A stretch of DNA of 64,000 bases from Marinoscillum furvescens DSM 4134 (GCF_003386095.1 NZ_QREG01000008.1:95594-159593), one strand, 5' to 3'; shown: positions 21,437 to 30,612, numbered from the stretch's first letter. Notes: generated by a model from the sequence alone, not told the origin. Translations and numbers: made by a program.

Positions 21437-21931
21437 ATGAATCTGAAAATTTCTGTAAACAACGATCATTTATTTGAAGTGAAGGACCGTAATGGTACTC
21501 TTCTGGTAAATGAATCCTCTATTGACTATTCGTTAAAACAAGTAGCAAAGGACGAATTTGTATTACACTATAACCAAAAGGCTTATCAAATAAATGTCCT
21601 TAACGATGCAGGTGCCGAGTTAGAGTTGTCTATCAATGGTGCGCCAGTGCATTTGGAAATCAAAGATCACATTACCCAAATATTAGAAGAATTGGGGATG
21701 GATGTGAGCGAAGGTGCTCAGGTGAATGAAATAACTGCTCCCATGCCCGGAGGTATCATCGATATTAATGTGAAGGCCGGAGATACAGTACACGAAGGTG
21801 ATGCACTACTGATCCTGGAGGCTATGAAAATGGAAAACATTATTAAATCTCCGGTAGCAGGAACAATCGCTGAAGTACATGTTGGCAAGGGTGATAATGT
21901 AGAAAAAAACCAACTCCTCATATCTTTTTGA
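21437..21931 (+). CDS. Biotin carboxyl carrier protein (biotin/lipoyl attachment domain)
   Basis: A 164-residue carrier protein. The C-terminal 70 residues form a biotinyl domain: APMPGGIIDINVKAGD, then the biotinylation motif EAMKM with the target lysine, then the mirror half (SPVAGTIAEVHVGKGDNVEKN). The N-terminal 90 residues are a beta-rich extension typical of carrier subunits of acyl-CoA carboxylases. I chose the ATG at 21437; upstream in-frame ATGs would add unrelated residues. No carboxylase gene is adjacent, so the partner enzyme (acetyl- or propionyl-CoA type) is unknown. birA, which would biotinylate it, is 8 kb away. Confidence 0.9.
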   Translation: MNLKISVNNDHLFEVKDRNGTLLVNESSIDYSLKQVAKDEFVLHYNQKAYQINVLNDAGAELELSINGAPVHLEIKDHITQILEELGMDVSEGAQVNEITAPMPGGIIDINVKAGDTVHEGDALLILEAMKMENIIKSPVAGTIAEVHVGKGDNVEKNQLLISF

Positions 21932-21962
21932 TAAGTGACAAAGCATCGTAGATGAAACTTTA

Positions 21963-21970
21963 TATTTTTG
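21963..21970 (+). promoter_or_regulatory. Possible -7 box upstream of pyrH
   Basis: TATTTTTG matches TAnnTTTG and lies 36 nt before the pyrH start, 31 nt after the carrier-protein stop. I find no convincing TTG at the right -33 distance, so this is a weak call. pyrH may also be read through from the upstream gene. Confidence 0.4.
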
Positions 21971-22006
21971 TGAGATTTTAACTGATAAAACAATAGCAAC
22001 CTCTGC

Positions 22007-22711
22007 ATGAAATACAAAAGGATACTCCTCAAGCTAAGTGGTGAAGCCCTAATGGGTGATAAACAACATGGCATTGATTCAAACAGGCTCGAACAATATG
22101 CCCAAGAAATCAAAAAGGTAAGAGATATGGGCCTGGAGCTCGCGATTGTCATAGGTGGTGGCAATATTTTCAGAGGAGTGGATGGAGAAAAGTCTGGCAT
22201 AGACCGGGTGCAAGGTGACTACATGGGCATGCTGGCGACTGTAATCAACGCCATGGCTTTGCAAAGTGCACTGGAAAAACACGGGATGTACACAAGGCTC
22301 ATGTCTGGTCTTAAAATGGAGCAGGTATGCGAACCTTTCATTCGTAGACGGGCCATTCGGCATTTGGAAAAAGGTAGAGTAGTGATTTTTGGTGCCGGGA
22401 TTGGCAATCCGTATTTCACGACTGATTCTACAGCAAGCCTGCGTGCTATTGAAATAGAGGCCGATGTAGTACTAAAAGGTACCCGGGTAGATGGTGTTTA
22501 CACTGCCGACCCTGAAAAAGACCCAGATGCGAAGAAATATTCCAATGTAACTTTCCAGGAAGCTTATGAAAAAGGGCTCAGCATTATGGATATGACGGCT
22601 TTTACCCTATGTATGGAAAATGACCTGCCTATCATAGTGTTTGACATGAACAAGCCTGGCAATCTGGAAAGCATTGTAGAAGGAAAAGAAGTAGGTACTT
22701 TAATTAAGTAA
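22007..22711 (+). CDS. pyrH: UMP kinase
   Basis: Phosphorylates UMP to UDP in pyrimidine nucleotide synthesis. The 234-residue protein belongs to the amino-acid-kinase fold: [12 protein letters not shown] at residues 5-16, [12 protein letters not shown] near 46-57, and [20 protein letters not shown] near 127-146. Length is normal. frr follows by 9 nt, the usual pair. rpsB-tsf, often upstream in other bacteria, is absent here. Confidence 0.97.
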   Translation: MKYKRILLKLSGEALMGDKQHGIDSNRLEQYAQEIKKVRDMGLELAIVIGGGNIFRGVDGEKSGIDRVQGDYMGMLATVINAMALQSALEKHGMYTRLMSGLKMEQVCEPFIRRRAIRHLEKGRVVIFGAGIGNPYFTTDSTASLRAIEIEADVVLKGTRVDGVYTADPEKDPDAKKYSNVTFQEAYEKGLSIMDMTAFTLCMENDLPIIVFDMNKPGNLESIVEGKEVGTLIK

Positions 22712-22720
22712 ATAAATAGA

Positions 22721-23281
22721 ATGGAAGATATAGACTTTTATCTCGAACATGCCCAGGAGCTGATGGACAAGGCCATCTCTCATACAAATGCTGAATTGGC
22801 GAAGATTCGTGCTGGAAAAGCAATGCCTAGTATGCTTGACGGTGTGGAAGTGGAGTACTATGGAGCCATGACACCTCTAAACCAGGTAGCTTCTGTATCT
22901 ACACCTGACGCTCGTACTATCAGTGTTAAGCCTTTTGAAAAGAAGATCATTCCTGATGTGGAGCGTGCCATTATCAATGCAAACCTGGGACTCAACCCTC
23001 AGAATGATGGAGAGCTCATACGCATCAATATCCCACCATTGACTGAGGAGCGTAGACTGGGTCTGGTAAAGCAAGCCAAAGCGGAAACCGAAAATGGGAA
23101 AATAAGTGTTCGTAATGCACGAAAAGAAGTGATGGATGCTCTCAAAAAACTCTTGAAAGATGGAGCTCCTGAAGATGCGATCAAAGGTGCCGAGGAAGAG
23201 GTGCAAAAAATCACTGATGAGCATACCAAGAAACTCGACGCACTGCTGGAGACAAAAGAAAAAGACATTATGACGATTTAA
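22721..23281 (+). CDS. frr: Ribosome recycling factor
   Basis: RRF splits post-termination ribosomes together with EF-G. The 186-residue sequence has the family core HTNAELAKIRAGKAMPSMLD, YYGAMTPLNQVASVSTPDAR and the helical segment SVRNARKEVMDALKKLLKDG. It lies 9 nt after pyrH. Its stop codon sits in the loop of a 7-bp hairpin (TGACGAT with ATCGTCA, 23271-23287) at the junction with convergent nadD. Confidence 0.97.
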   Translation: MEDIDFYLEHAQELMDKAISHTNAELAKIRAGKAMPSMLDGVEVEYYGAMTPLNQVASVSTPDARTISVKPFEKKIIPDVERAIINANLGLNPQNDGELIRINIPPLTEERRLGLVKQAKAETENGKISVRNARKEVMDALKKLLKDGAPEDAIKGAEEEVQKITDEHTKKLDALLETKEKDIMTI

Positions 23282-23287
23282 TCGTCA
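23271..23287. other. Small dyad at the frr/nadD convergent junction
   Basis: TGACGAT, TTA, ATCGTCA is a 7-bp perfect inverted repeat overlapping the frr stop codon, between converging genes. No T run follows on either strand, so it is at best a weak terminator. Confidence 0.4.
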
Positions 23288-23297
23288 GTGTTGACTC

Positions 23298-23867
23298 CTA
23301 TTTAAACAAATTTTGAGCTCGAATTTGAGCTTCTACAGGCTCCGGAACCAGGTACTTCACAGACTGATCTGCTCGAATCATTTTTCTGATCAGTGTAGCG
23401 GAAATATCCATTTCCGGAGCTTCTATTACCTGAACATTGGGGTGATCTGCCAGCTCGTTTAACGAAGAACTGGGACGAGGATATACCACCAGCCCAAACT
23501 CTTCAAGTATCACCTGGTAATTCTTCCATTTTTTGAAAGACTCCAGGTTATCTCCGCCTATGATCAATGAAAACTCATGATCATACTTGTCTGACAAAAC
23601 CGCCAAGGTATCCACTGTATAGCTCGGGCGTGGCATGTTAAACTCAACATCTGACACGCGAAAATGAAAATCATCAGCTATAGCAGCCTGCACCAGGTTG
23701 TATCTGTCAAACTCATGCAGTAGGTTGTTATTTTTCTTGAAGGGGTTTTGAGGAGAAACTACAAACCAGACCTCATCCATGTCCGTGCTTTGGTGGGCGA
23801 TATTGGCTATGATCAGATGCCCCATGTGTATGGGATTAAACGATCCGAAAAAGAGTCCTACTTTCAT
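23298..23867 (-). CDS. nadD: Nicotinate-nucleotide adenylyltransferase
   Basis: Adenylates nicotinate mononucleotide in NAD synthesis. The 189-residue protein has the nucleotidyltransferase motif GSFNPIHMGHL at residues 8-18 and the C-terminal ISATLIRKMI, the ISxTxxR signature. It lies 22 nt after gmk at the end of a sigma/anti-sigma/gmk/nadD operon. Confidence 0.95.
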   Translation of the reverse strand: MKVGLFFGSFNPIHMGHLIIANIAHQSTDMDEVWFVVSPQNPFKKNNNLLHEFDRYNLVQAAIADDFHFRVSDVEFNMPRPSYTVDTLAVLSDKYDHEFSLIIGGDNLESFKKWKNYQVILEEFGLVVYPRPSSSLNELADHPNVQVIEAPEMDISATLIRKMIRADQSVKYLVPEPVEAQIRAQNLFK

Positions 23868-23889
23868 CGTTTTAAGCTATTTTATCGCA

Positions 23890-24459
23890 TCAAGAGGAGA
23901 TAAACTGATTGACAACCTGTTCGGCTTCTGCAAATGCGTCAGTGAGCTCTCTATTGATAAGGACATAGTCAAACTGGTCCGCGTATTTCATTTCCTCGGC
24001 CGCCTTTCCCACTCGCTTTTCCAGAGATTCAGCCGATTCGGTGTTTCGATTTTCTAACCGCTCACGCAAAACCTCCACGCTTTCAGCATTTACAAACACA
24101 GAAAGTGCCCGATCACCAATCGCCTTTTTAAGGTTGATACCGCCGATTACATCCACATCAAAAATCACATGATTTCCCGCCAGCCAAATACGCTCTACTT
24201 CAGACCTGAGCGTGCCATAATAGGTACCCTCATAGACTTCTTGCCATTCCAGCAATTCATTTTGAGCAAGTTTAGATTGAAATTCCTGTTCGCTAAGGAA
24301 GTAATAATCCTTCCCATGCTCTTCTACTCCTCCACGTGGTGCTCTGGTGGTAGCTGAGATGGAAAACTTAAGTGAAGGAATGGTTTTAATAAGGTGTTTT
24401 ACAATGGTCGTCTTGCCGGCACCTGAGGGTGCACAAAAAATAATGGCCTTGCCAGTCAT
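23890..24459 (-). CDS. gmk: Guanylate kinase
   Basis: Phosphorylates GMP to GDP. The 189-residue protein has the P-loop APSGAGKTTIV at residues 10-20, the GMP-binding SATTRAPRGGVEEHGKDYYF, and FDVDVIGGINLKK. Length is typical. Its start is one base past the stop of the upstream zinc-finger gene, implying coupled translation; nadD follows. Confidence 0.97.
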   Translation of the reverse strand: MTGKAIIFCAPSGAGKTTIVKHLIKTIPSLKFSISATTRAPRGGVEEHGKDYYFLSEQEFQSKLAQNELLEWQEVYEGTYYGTLRSEVERIWLAGNHVIFDVDVIGGINLKKAIGDRALSVFVNAESVEVLRERLENRNTESAESLEKRVGKAAEEMKYADQFDYVLINRELTDAFAEAEQVVNQFISS

Positions 24460-24460
24460 A

Positions 24461-24727
24461 TTAGGCTGATTCGAATACTTTATTTCTAATAGATTGTGCC
24501 AGGTCGGAGGGCACCTGCTGATTAGTCAGTTTGTTTCTTAGCAATTGCCTAATTTGCCGCTCTACTTCATATTGTTCAAAGCAGACCATACATTTTTCGA
24601 TGTGCTGCTTGAGGTAATTTTCCTGCTCCAAGCTAGCTTCATTGTCCAGCATCAGGTGAAGTATTTTCAAGCATTTGTCAAATTCTACGCAATCACTTTT
24701 TCCTTTCTTAGCAGGGGTTTCCGACAT
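24461..24727 (-). CDS. Small soluble zinc-finger protein, putative anti-sigma factor
   Basis: An 88-residue protein with a zf-HC2/ZAS-like pattern: Cys19, then His42-x3-Cys46-x2-Cys49. This fold binds and inhibits ECF sigma factors. There is no membrane segment, so it would be a cytosolic anti-sigma. It lies 39 nt after an ECF sigma gene and one base before gmk. Function is inferred from the Cys/His pattern and neighbour; redox or zinc sensing is possible but unproven. Confidence 0.75.
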   Translation of the reverse strand: MSETPAKKGKSDCVEFDKCLKILHLMLDNEASLEQENYLKQHIEKCMVCFEQYEVERQIRQLLRNKLTNQQVPSDLAQSIRNKVFESA

Positions 24728-24766
24728 GGTTTGTTGGTATTAATTCACAAACTAAATAAATAAAAT

Positions 24767-25375
24767 TTACTTGTAGCCCATAGTTTCCGCATAGGACTTG
24801 AGTTTTTCTTTTAGAAGATTTCTTGCCCTGTGTAAACGCGACCGAACTGTACCTATGGGTATGTCTAGAATTTTGGCCATTTCCTCATAAGTAAAACCTT
24901 CCAGGTCACACAAAATAATCACTGTGCGGAAGTCTACTGCCAGTGAGTTTAATGCATTGGTGACCTCATCACCAATCATGTCTTTCACCGTATCTATCCG
25001 CAAATCTACAGTCTTGCTTTCATCAACATTATCTGAATTGTAGAAGTTCTCTACTTCCTGATAATCTACCTTTCCGGGCTCCTTACTTTTCTTTCTGAAG
25101 TCATTTATGAAGCTATTTTTCAGAATTCTATAGAGCCAGGCTTTAGCGTTAGTCCCCTGCTGGAAGGAGTTGATAAAGCGATAAGCCTTCATATAGGTAT
25201 CCTGTACCAGGTCCTTAGCATCATCCTGATCGAATGTGAGCCTGTACGCAAAATTGTACATGGCATCCAGGTGGGGCAAAAATTCATTGTCAAAAATATC
25301 TTTTCGCTCCAGGTCTGTATACTTACGTCTTATTGGCTTATCCTCCTCCATTGTCTTATTTATCACCTCTCGCAT
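24767..25375 (-). CDS. ECF-type RNA polymerase sigma factor
   Basis: A 202-residue sigma-70 family protein of the extracytoplasmic-function group. Region 2 is at residues about 33-95 (MYNFAYRLTFDQDDAKDLVQ, then AWLYRILKNSFINDFRKK). Region 4 is near 140-195 (LEGFTYEEMAKILDIPIGTV, then RSRLHRARNLLKEKL). The ATG at 25375 has AAGAGAG upstream; a second ATG at 25351 (MEEDKPIRRKY) is also plausible. It precedes a putative anti-sigma gene, gmk and nadD, so housekeeping kinases may be under its transcript. Confidence 0.93.
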   Translation of the reverse strand: MREVINKTMEEDKPIRRKYTDLERKDIFDNEFLPHLDAMYNFAYRLTFDQDDAKDLVQDTYMKAYRFINSFQQGTNAKAWLYRILKNSFINDFRKKSKEPGKVDYQEVENFYNSDNVDESKTVDLRIDTVKDMIGDEVTNALNSLAVDFRTVIILCDLEGFTYEEMAKILDIPIGTVRSRLHRARNLLKEKLKSYAETMGYK

Positions 25376-25543
25376 GCTCTCTTATTAAAAGGAATAATAC
25401 ATCCAGATTGTTTTTCAACTACATGTATGCACATAGTTTTACGTTATTATCATTCTTTAGTTGGACTTAAGACTAGAGTTTTTCGCCTACTGGGCTTAAC
25501 TTCTCCCAAATGGATAAAATTCTATTAGCTTGCGCTTATTAGC

Positions 25544-26305
25544 ATGGATACTCCACTTTCTGTAGTAGTGATTACGCATAACGAAGAACTCCGACTCGAA
25601 GCATGTTTGCAGAGCGTTGCTGGTCTTTCTGATGAGCTCATCGTTGTGGATTCTTTCTCGACTGACGACACCAAAAACATTGCATTACGTCATGGCGCAA
25701 TCGTTTTTGAACATGCGTACAAGGGGCAAGTAGAGCAAAAACAGTTTGCTCTGACCAAAACCAGCCATCAGCATGTGCTGGCACTAGATGCTGATGAGCA
25801 ACTCACAGAGGAGTTAATTCAATCTATAGCTAGAGAAAAAAAGCAGGGGTTTCCTGCAGGCGTATATGAAATGAACCGAATCACTTACTACGCTGGCACG
25901 TGGATCAAGCATGGGGGGTGGTATCCGGACTGGAAGTTACGGCTGTGGAATAAATCCAAAGCTAAATGGGGTGGTAGAAATCCCCATGACCAGGTTTTCC
26001 CAAAAGAAATAAAGGAAGTGAAACGGTTGCAAGGGCACTTGTTGCACTATGGGTTTGAAACGATAGCGGAGCATAAACAACGGATAACTAATTATGCCGA
26101 AATTGGTGCTGAGGCTTTGTATGCTGAAGGAAAATCTAGCTCAATACTACGAGGTGTGCTGAGCGCATTGATAAAAGGTATCCGAGACTATATTTTCAGA
26201 GGTGGTTTTCGGGATGGAAAGTCGGGATGGCTGATCGCGTGGTATTCCATGAAAGGTAAGTACCTGAAATACAAAAAGCTGTATGAGCTCAACAAGAGGC
26301 AATAG
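25544..26305 (+). CDS. Family 2 glycosyltransferase, LPS core type
   Basis: A 253-residue GT-A enzyme. The N-terminus SVVVITHNEELRLEACLQSV and VVDSFSTDDT bind the nucleotide sugar; ALDADEQL is the DxD-like metal site near residue 82. The later part (HGGWYPDWKLRLWNKSKAKW) is typical of the WaaE/KdtX-like core glucosyltransferases. No membrane span; it is likely peripheral on the inner membrane. It overlaps the next glycosyltransferase by 23 nt, so they form an operon. The exact sugar is unknown. Confidence 0.85.
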   Translation: MDTPLSVVVITHNEELRLEACLQSVAGLSDELIVVDSFSTDDTKNIALRHGAIVFEHAYKGQVEQKQFALTKTSHQHVLALDADEQLTEELIQSIAREKKQGFPAGVYEMNRITYYAGTWIKHGGWYPDWKLRLWNKSKAKWGGRNPHDQVFPKEIKEVKRLQGHLLHYGFETIAEHKQRITNYAEIGAEALYAEGKSSSILRGVLSALIKGIRDYIFRGGFRDGKSGWLIAWYSMKGKYLKYKKLYELNKRQ

Positions 26306-27368
26306 CATACTGCATGTGAGTACAGAAATGGACTGGCGGGGCGGTGAGCGACAAGTACACCTGCTACACGAAAGTCTCCTATCCAACCAATGGAATTCGC
26401 ATTTGCTTTGCCCTGGCGATAGTTCGCTGTTTCAAAAAACGACGCACAATAAAATGCGTCCTTTCAAATCCAAAAGAAAATCAGCGCACGTTTTACACTT
26501 ACTGAAAGTCATCAAAAAAACAGACTTTGACATCATCCATGCTCACGACTCCAGAGCGCACTTGGTTTGCCTGCTTGCTTCACTCCTGGGAATGTCTATC
26601 CCCATGGTGGTCACGAGAAGATCCATGCCTCGTATTGGTGGTTTACTCCAACGCTGGAAATACCAACACCCTCAGATAAAAAGATTAGTGGGGATATCTC
26701 AAGCGATTCAGGAAAAGTTAAAAACCATTGCCCCTGCGCAGCACATCGAGACGATCTATAGCGGTGTGAAGTTGGCACCTGCAGCTCACACCATTGACCT
26801 GCACAGCGAACTGAGAATCCCATATGAAACTAAACTATTTGCTTTTGTGGGTGCTCTTTCTGCTGAAAAAGGACCTGACCTTTTCCTTAAAGTAGCTCAA
26901 ACTCTTAGTCAAAAACGATCAGCCATACATTTTGTGGTGATCGGTGAAGGGCCTCTCGGTCACAGCCTAAAGCAAAAGTGCAGCTCCACCAAGTGGGGCG
27001 AAAATGTGAGTTTCCTCGGTTTTCGAAATGATCTCTCAGCACTTTGGTATTCACTTTACTGTCTCCTTGTACCGTCCAGGTCAGAAGGACTCAACACCAC
27101 TATTTTGGATGCATTTTATCATGAAGTGCCGGTTATTGCCTTTGATACTGGTGGGATTCCGGAGCTTATTTCACATGAAAAAACCGGACTATTATGTCCG
27201 GCGGAAGATCTTAAAAGCATGATTTCCTACTCCCTCCAGTTGACAGATCATCAGGAGTTGAGACAAAGTCTGGTTAAAAACGCCAGAAATCAAGTGGAGA
27301 ATTTTGCAGCTGATAAAATGGCAGAAAAATACATGCACCTTTACCGTGAAGTACTCAATAGCGATTGA
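26283..27368 (+). CDS. Family 4 glycosyltransferase
   Basis: A 361-residue GT-B enzyme. The N-terminal half starts ILHVSTEMDWRGGERQVHLL with a Gly-rich acceptor-side loop. The C-terminal half has FVGALSAEKGPDLFLKVAQ and the donor motif VPSRSEGLNTTILDAF followed by PVIAFDTGGIPELI. In the usual EX7E motif the second acid is Asp here (E-x7-D). It overlaps the upstream family 2 gene and converges on the next glycosyltransferase with a 28-nt 3' overlap. A role in LPS or surface glycan assembly is inferred. Confidence 0.85.
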   Translation: MSSTRGNSILHVSTEMDWRGGERQVHLLHESLLSNQWNSHLLCPGDSSLFQKTTHNKMRPFKSKRKSAHVLHLLKVIKKTDFDIIHAHDSRAHLVCLLASLLGMSIPMVVTRRSMPRIGGLLQRWKYQHPQIKRLVGISQAIQEKLKTIAPAQHIETIYSGVKLAPAAHTIDLHSELRIPYETKLFAFVGALSAEKGPDLFLKVAQTLSQKRSAIHFVVIGEGPLGHSLKQKCSSTKWGENVSFLGFRNDLSALWYSLYCLLVPSRSEGLNTTILDAFYHEVPVIAFDTGGIPELISHEKTGLLCPAEDLKSMISYSLQLTDHQELRQSLVKNARNQVENFAADKMAEKYMHLYREVLNSD

Positions 27369-28414
27369 AACAGGCTTTCATAAGCCGTCACGGTTTTGGT
27401 CAGATTAAATGAAGATTTGGCTGCTACATAAGCCTCCTCCACCAACCTCTTTTTCAGCTCTATATCACCTAGAAGGGAGTTTATTTTAGACGCAAGGCCT
27501 TCTACATCGCCATTCTGGTAAAGCAATCCCGTTTTTCCGTCATTAATTACATCAGGGATACCCCCAAAATCAGAACCAATGACCGGTACCTTTAGCAGCA
27601 TAGCCTCTACCGTAGACAGCCCAAAACCGTCCATGTGCGAAGGGAGCACATGAACATCCATAAGTGAAAGTAGAGCTCTGGCTTCAGTGTTGGACACCAA
27701 CCCAGTACAAACGATTCTGCCTCTATTGTTCACAAAAGCATCCACATCTGAGAAGTCTTTTTCATCTACACCTACCAGCAGTAACTTACATGCTTCGGGT
27801 AAATACTCGAGTGCACGTATCAGATCAATTTGACGCTTTTTTCGAGCTACACAGCCTATTAACCTTCCATTCAACTGATATTTTTTGCGTAGCAGCTCCA
27901 CGAGATCAGGGTCTACCTGCTCATCAGCCACACCATTGTGAATTACTGGCAAGTGCTTAGGTGGATAGCCTTTGCTCACAAATAGCTTTTTCAGTCCATG
28001 GCTGACCATCACGATGGCCGCTGTACCCTTTATATGATACCATCGCTTGATCCAGGGCTCATTTCTGGGGCGCTGCCTGCGCGTAAAGATGATAAAACTC
28101 TGCAGCCGGTAGATCCACTTGGCCATGATGGTGAGGTTACGGTCTCTTCCGCCTTGCGCACATATTACATCATATTTTTCCGCTGTTGCTAAAGATCCCA
28201 ACATCTGAAAGGAACGGAAGTCCAGATAACTCTTAAATGAGATATCATGGGTTTTTACAATACCTTGCTTGGCAAGCATCTGCCTCAGCAATGTGTCTTC
28301 ACCACACGCACAGCTCACCTCATGTCCCCTTTTGGCCAGGCCAGTAGCCAGGTAAAAAAGAGAAAAAGTGGCTCCTGCCAGATTCCCCTGATGGGTGGTA
28401 AAGAGTATCTTCAT
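27341..28414 (-). CDS. Family 4 glycosyltransferase
   Basis: A 357-residue GT-B enzyme starting MKILFTTHQGNLAGATFSLF. The C-terminal donor half contains VLPSHMDGFGLSTVEAMLLK and PVIGSDFGGIPDVINDGKTG. The first acid of EX7E is Asp (D-x7-E). I use the ATG at 28414, because the upstream TTG at 28441 lies inside the ahcY terminator. Its 3' end overlaps the convergent glycosyltransferase by 28 nt. The three enzymes probably serve one glycan. Confidence 0.85.
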   Translation of the reverse strand: MKILFTTHQGNLAGATFSLFYLATGLAKRGHEVSCACGEDTLLRQMLAKQGIVKTHDISFKSYLDFRSFQMLGSLATAEKYDVICAQGGRDRNLTIMAKWIYRLQSFIIFTRRQRPRNEPWIKRWYHIKGTAAIVMVSHGLKKLFVSKGYPPKHLPVIHNGVADEQVDPDLVELLRKKYQLNGRLIGCVARKKRQIDLIRALEYLPEACKLLLVGVDEKDFSDVDAFVNNRGRIVCTGLVSNTEARALLSLMDVHVLPSHMDGFGLSTVEAMLLKVPVIGSDFGGIPDVINDGKTGLLYQNGDVEGLASKINSLLGDIELKKRLVEEAYVAAKSSFNLTKTVTAYESLFQSLLSTSR

Positions 28415-28429
28415 GGGGTTAGAAACAAC

Positions 28430-28454
28430 AAAAGCCACCAATATGGCAGCTTTT
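28430..28454 (-). terminator. ahcY terminator
   Basis: On the minus strand AAAAGC-TG-CCA, TAT, TGG-TG-GCTTTT forms an 11-bp stem with two G-U wobble pairs, followed by a T-rich tail (TGTTGTTTC). It lies 27 nt past the ahcY stop and separates ahcY from the downstream glycosyltransferase. Confidence 0.75.
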
Positions 28455-28480
28455 GTCTGTGAATACTATTCTTAAAATAA

Positions 28481-29788
28481 TTAGTATCTGTAATGCTCAG
28501 GCTTGAAAGGTCCCTGAGGAGTCACTCCTATGTAAGAAGCCTGATCCTCTGAAAGCACATCCAACTCCACACCAATTTTGGCGAGGTGCAGTGCTGCAAC
28601 TTTCTCGTCCAGATGCTTAGGCAGCGTGTACACTGCATTTTCGTACTGGTCCGAGTTGTTCCAAAGCTCTATCTGAGCCAATGTTTGGTTCGTAAAGGAA
28701 TTGGACATAACAAACGAAGGGTGTCCGGTAGCACATCCCAGATTTACTAGTCTACCTTCTGCCAATAGGATGATTTCATTGCCATCCACATTGTAAAGGT
28801 CTACCTGAGGCTTGATCTCTACTTTAGAGGCACCGAAGTTGTCATTGAGCCATGCTACATCTATTTCGTTATCAAAATGGCCAATGTTACAAACGATCGT
28901 TTTGTCATTCATCAACTTGAAGTGCTCGCCTCGGATGATGTCTTTGTTACCAGTCGCTGTTACGATGATGTCTGCTCTCGGCACTGCATCTACCATTTTC
29001 TTTACTTCATAGCCATCCATAGCAGCTTGAAGGGCGCAAATAGGGTCTATCTCTGTCACAATGACACGCACACCAGCTCCGCGAAGTGATGCTGCTGATC
29101 CTTTTCCTACATCGCCGTACCCGGCAACCACCGCCACTTTACCAGCGAGCATAATGTCTGTAGCTCTGCGGATAGCGTCTACCAAAGACTCCTTACATCC
29201 GTATTTGTTATCAAATTTAGACTTGGTAACTGAGTCATTTACATTGATGGCTGGGATTGGCAGTGTCCCGTTTCTCATGCGCTCGTACAATCTGTGCACA
29301 CCCGTTGTAGTCTCTTCAGAAAGCCCTTTGATGTCTTTGACTAGCTCAGGGTATTTGTCTAACACCATATTGGTAAGGTCTCCCCCATCATCCAAAATCA
29401 TGTTGAGTGGCTTACCACCTTCAAAAGCAAACAAAGTCTGCTCTATACACCAATCAAACTCCTCATCTGTAAGGCCTTTCCATGCATATACAGGTATCCC
29501 TGCCTTTGCTATGGCTGCAGCTGCATGATCTTGGGTGGAAAAAATATTACATGAAGACCAGGTTACTTCTGCTCCTAGTTCTACGAGCGTTTCTATCAAA
29601 ACTGCGGTCTGGATCGTCATGTGCAAACATCCAGCTATACGTGCTCCTTTTAGCGGCTTGCTTTCGCCATACTCTTCGCGAAGAGCCATCAGCCCAGGCA
29701 TCTCAGCCTCAGCTAATTTAATTTCGTTTCGGCCATATTCGGCCTGGTTAATGTCTTTGACTTTGTAATTCAATTTTTCCTCGATCAT
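28481..29788 (-). CDS. ahcY: Adenosylhomocysteinase
   Basis: Hydrolyses S-adenosylhomocysteine to adenosine and homocysteine in the methyl cycle, using NAD. From the ATG at 29788 ([19 protein letters not shown]) the product is 435 residues. It contains [20 protein letters not shown], the NAD-binding [17 protein letters not shown] near residue 210, and ends with the family's KPEHYRY. An in-frame TTG farther upstream is rejected because the family begins near MIEEK. A -7 box lies just upstream. Confidence 0.97.
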   Translation of the reverse strand: MIEEKLNYKVKDINQAEYGRNEIKLAEAEMPGLMALREEYGESKPLKGARIAGCLHMTIQTAVLIETLVELGAEVTWSSCNIFSTQDHAAAAIAKAGIPVYAWKGLTDEEFDWCIEQTLFAFEGGKPLNMILDDGGDLTNMVLDKYPELVKDIKGLSEETTTGVHRLYERMRNGTLPIPAINVNDSVTKSKFDNKYGCKESLVDAIRRATDIMLAGKVAVVAGYGDVGKGSAASLRGAGVRVIVTEIDPICALQAAMDGYEVKKMVDAVPRADIIVTATGNKDIIRGEHFKLMNDKTIVCNIGHFDNEIDVAWLNDNFGASKVEIKPQVDLYNVDGNEIILLAEGRLVNLGCATGHPSFVMSNSFTNQTLAQIELWNNSDQYENAVYTLPKHLDEKVAALHLAKIGVELDVLSEDQASYIGVTPQGPFKPEHYRY

Positions 29789-29808
29789 GTCGTTAGATTT
29801 ATTAAGCG

Positions 29809-29816
29809 CAAAATTA
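29809..29816 (-). promoter_or_regulatory. Possible -7 box for ahcY
   Basis: TAATTTTG on the minus strand fits TAnnTTTG and lies 21 nt before the ahcY ATG, in the short gap after birA. No good TTG is seen at the -33 spacing, so confidence is limited. Confidence 0.5.
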
Positions 29817-29840
29817 GTCAAATAATCCTTTTTCTAGTTG

Positions 29841-30602
29841 CTAGCGCACAAATGAGATTTCTTTCACCTCAAAACGCCGTGTTTGTTCGTTTGTTTTGAC
29901 AACCAGCCGACCTTGCTGATCGATCCCGATGATTTCTCCTGCAAAGTCTTCGTCACCTGATCTAAACCAGTGCACTTCTCCCCTCCACATCATCACATCA
30001 TGGTATTTACGCAGGATGGTGTCCTTACTTCCTGCATTGAGCAGTAGGTAGTATCGTTCGAGCGCGCAAATGATTTGCTCAAGCAGTTCTTCCCTATTCA
30101 CATCGTATCCCATCACTCCTTTCAGAGAAGTTGCTGTGTCTAATTCGAAATCGGTTTGGTTGACATTGAGACCTATGCCTATCACCAGCTTGTCGATAGT
30201 AGAATTGGTCACACCAGCCTCCAGTAGTATTCCTCCTGCTTTTTTCCCGCCAAGGTAAATGTCGTTTGGCCATTTTAGGGACACATTTTTGAGGTCCAAA
30301 AATTTCTCTAATGCTTCGTGTACAGCCAAACCCGCCAGGACATTGATCAGGTACGCTTCTTTTGGCAGAAGTTTCCGGGGTTTTAGCAAAAGAGAAAAGA
30401 GCAGGTTTTGCCCTTTTGGGCTCACCCACGTATTGCCTCTTTGGCCCTTGCCTCCCGTCTGATGATCTGCCCACAGCAAAAAGCCTTCAGACACAGTGCC
30501 TTGGCGTGCTCTGCGCATCAATTCATCATTGGTACTCTGACATTCTGGCAGGAATTCAATCTTTTTGGCCAGAAATAGTGTTTTGGCAAAGTATTTATGC
30601 AA
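29841..30602 (-). CDS. birA: Biotin-[acetyl-CoA-carboxylase] ligase
   Basis: Activates biotin as biotinyl-AMP and transfers it to carrier-protein lysines. The 253-residue protein has CQSTNDELMRRA near residue 21, the biotin/ATP loop DHQTGGKGQRGNTWVSP near 47-63, and LKWPNDIYLGGKKAGGILLE near 108-127. There is no N-terminal DNA-binding domain, so it is a monofunctional ligase and not a repressor. It is divergent from rsfS. The likely substrate is the carrier protein at 21.4 kb. Confidence 0.94.
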   Translation of the reverse strand: MHKYFAKTLFLAKKIEFLPECQSTNDELMRRARQGTVSEGFLLWADHQTGGKGQRGNTWVSPKGQNLLFSLLLKPRKLLPKEAYLINVLAGLAVHEALEKFLDLKNVSLKWPNDIYLGGKKAGGILLEAGVTNSTIDKLVIGIGLNVNQTDFELDTATSLKGVMGYDVNREELLEQIICALERYYLLLNAGSKDTILRKYHDVMMWRGEVHWFRSGDEDFAGEIIGIDQQGRLVVKTNEQTRRFEVKEISFVR

Positions 30603-30612
30603 AGTATATTCG

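Noticed and set aside
23271..23287. Dyad at frr/nadD as an intrinsic terminator
   Set aside because: Stem is short and no T run follows on either strand; listed only as a small dyad.
28415..28441. TTG start extending the glycosyltransferase N-terminus
   Set aside because: It lies within the ahcY terminator stem; the ATG at 28414 gives the family N-terminus MKILF.
29789..29840. SAH or SAM riboswitch before ahcY
   Set aside because: The gap after birA is only 52 nt, too short for the known riboswitch folds, and no suitable stems are seen.
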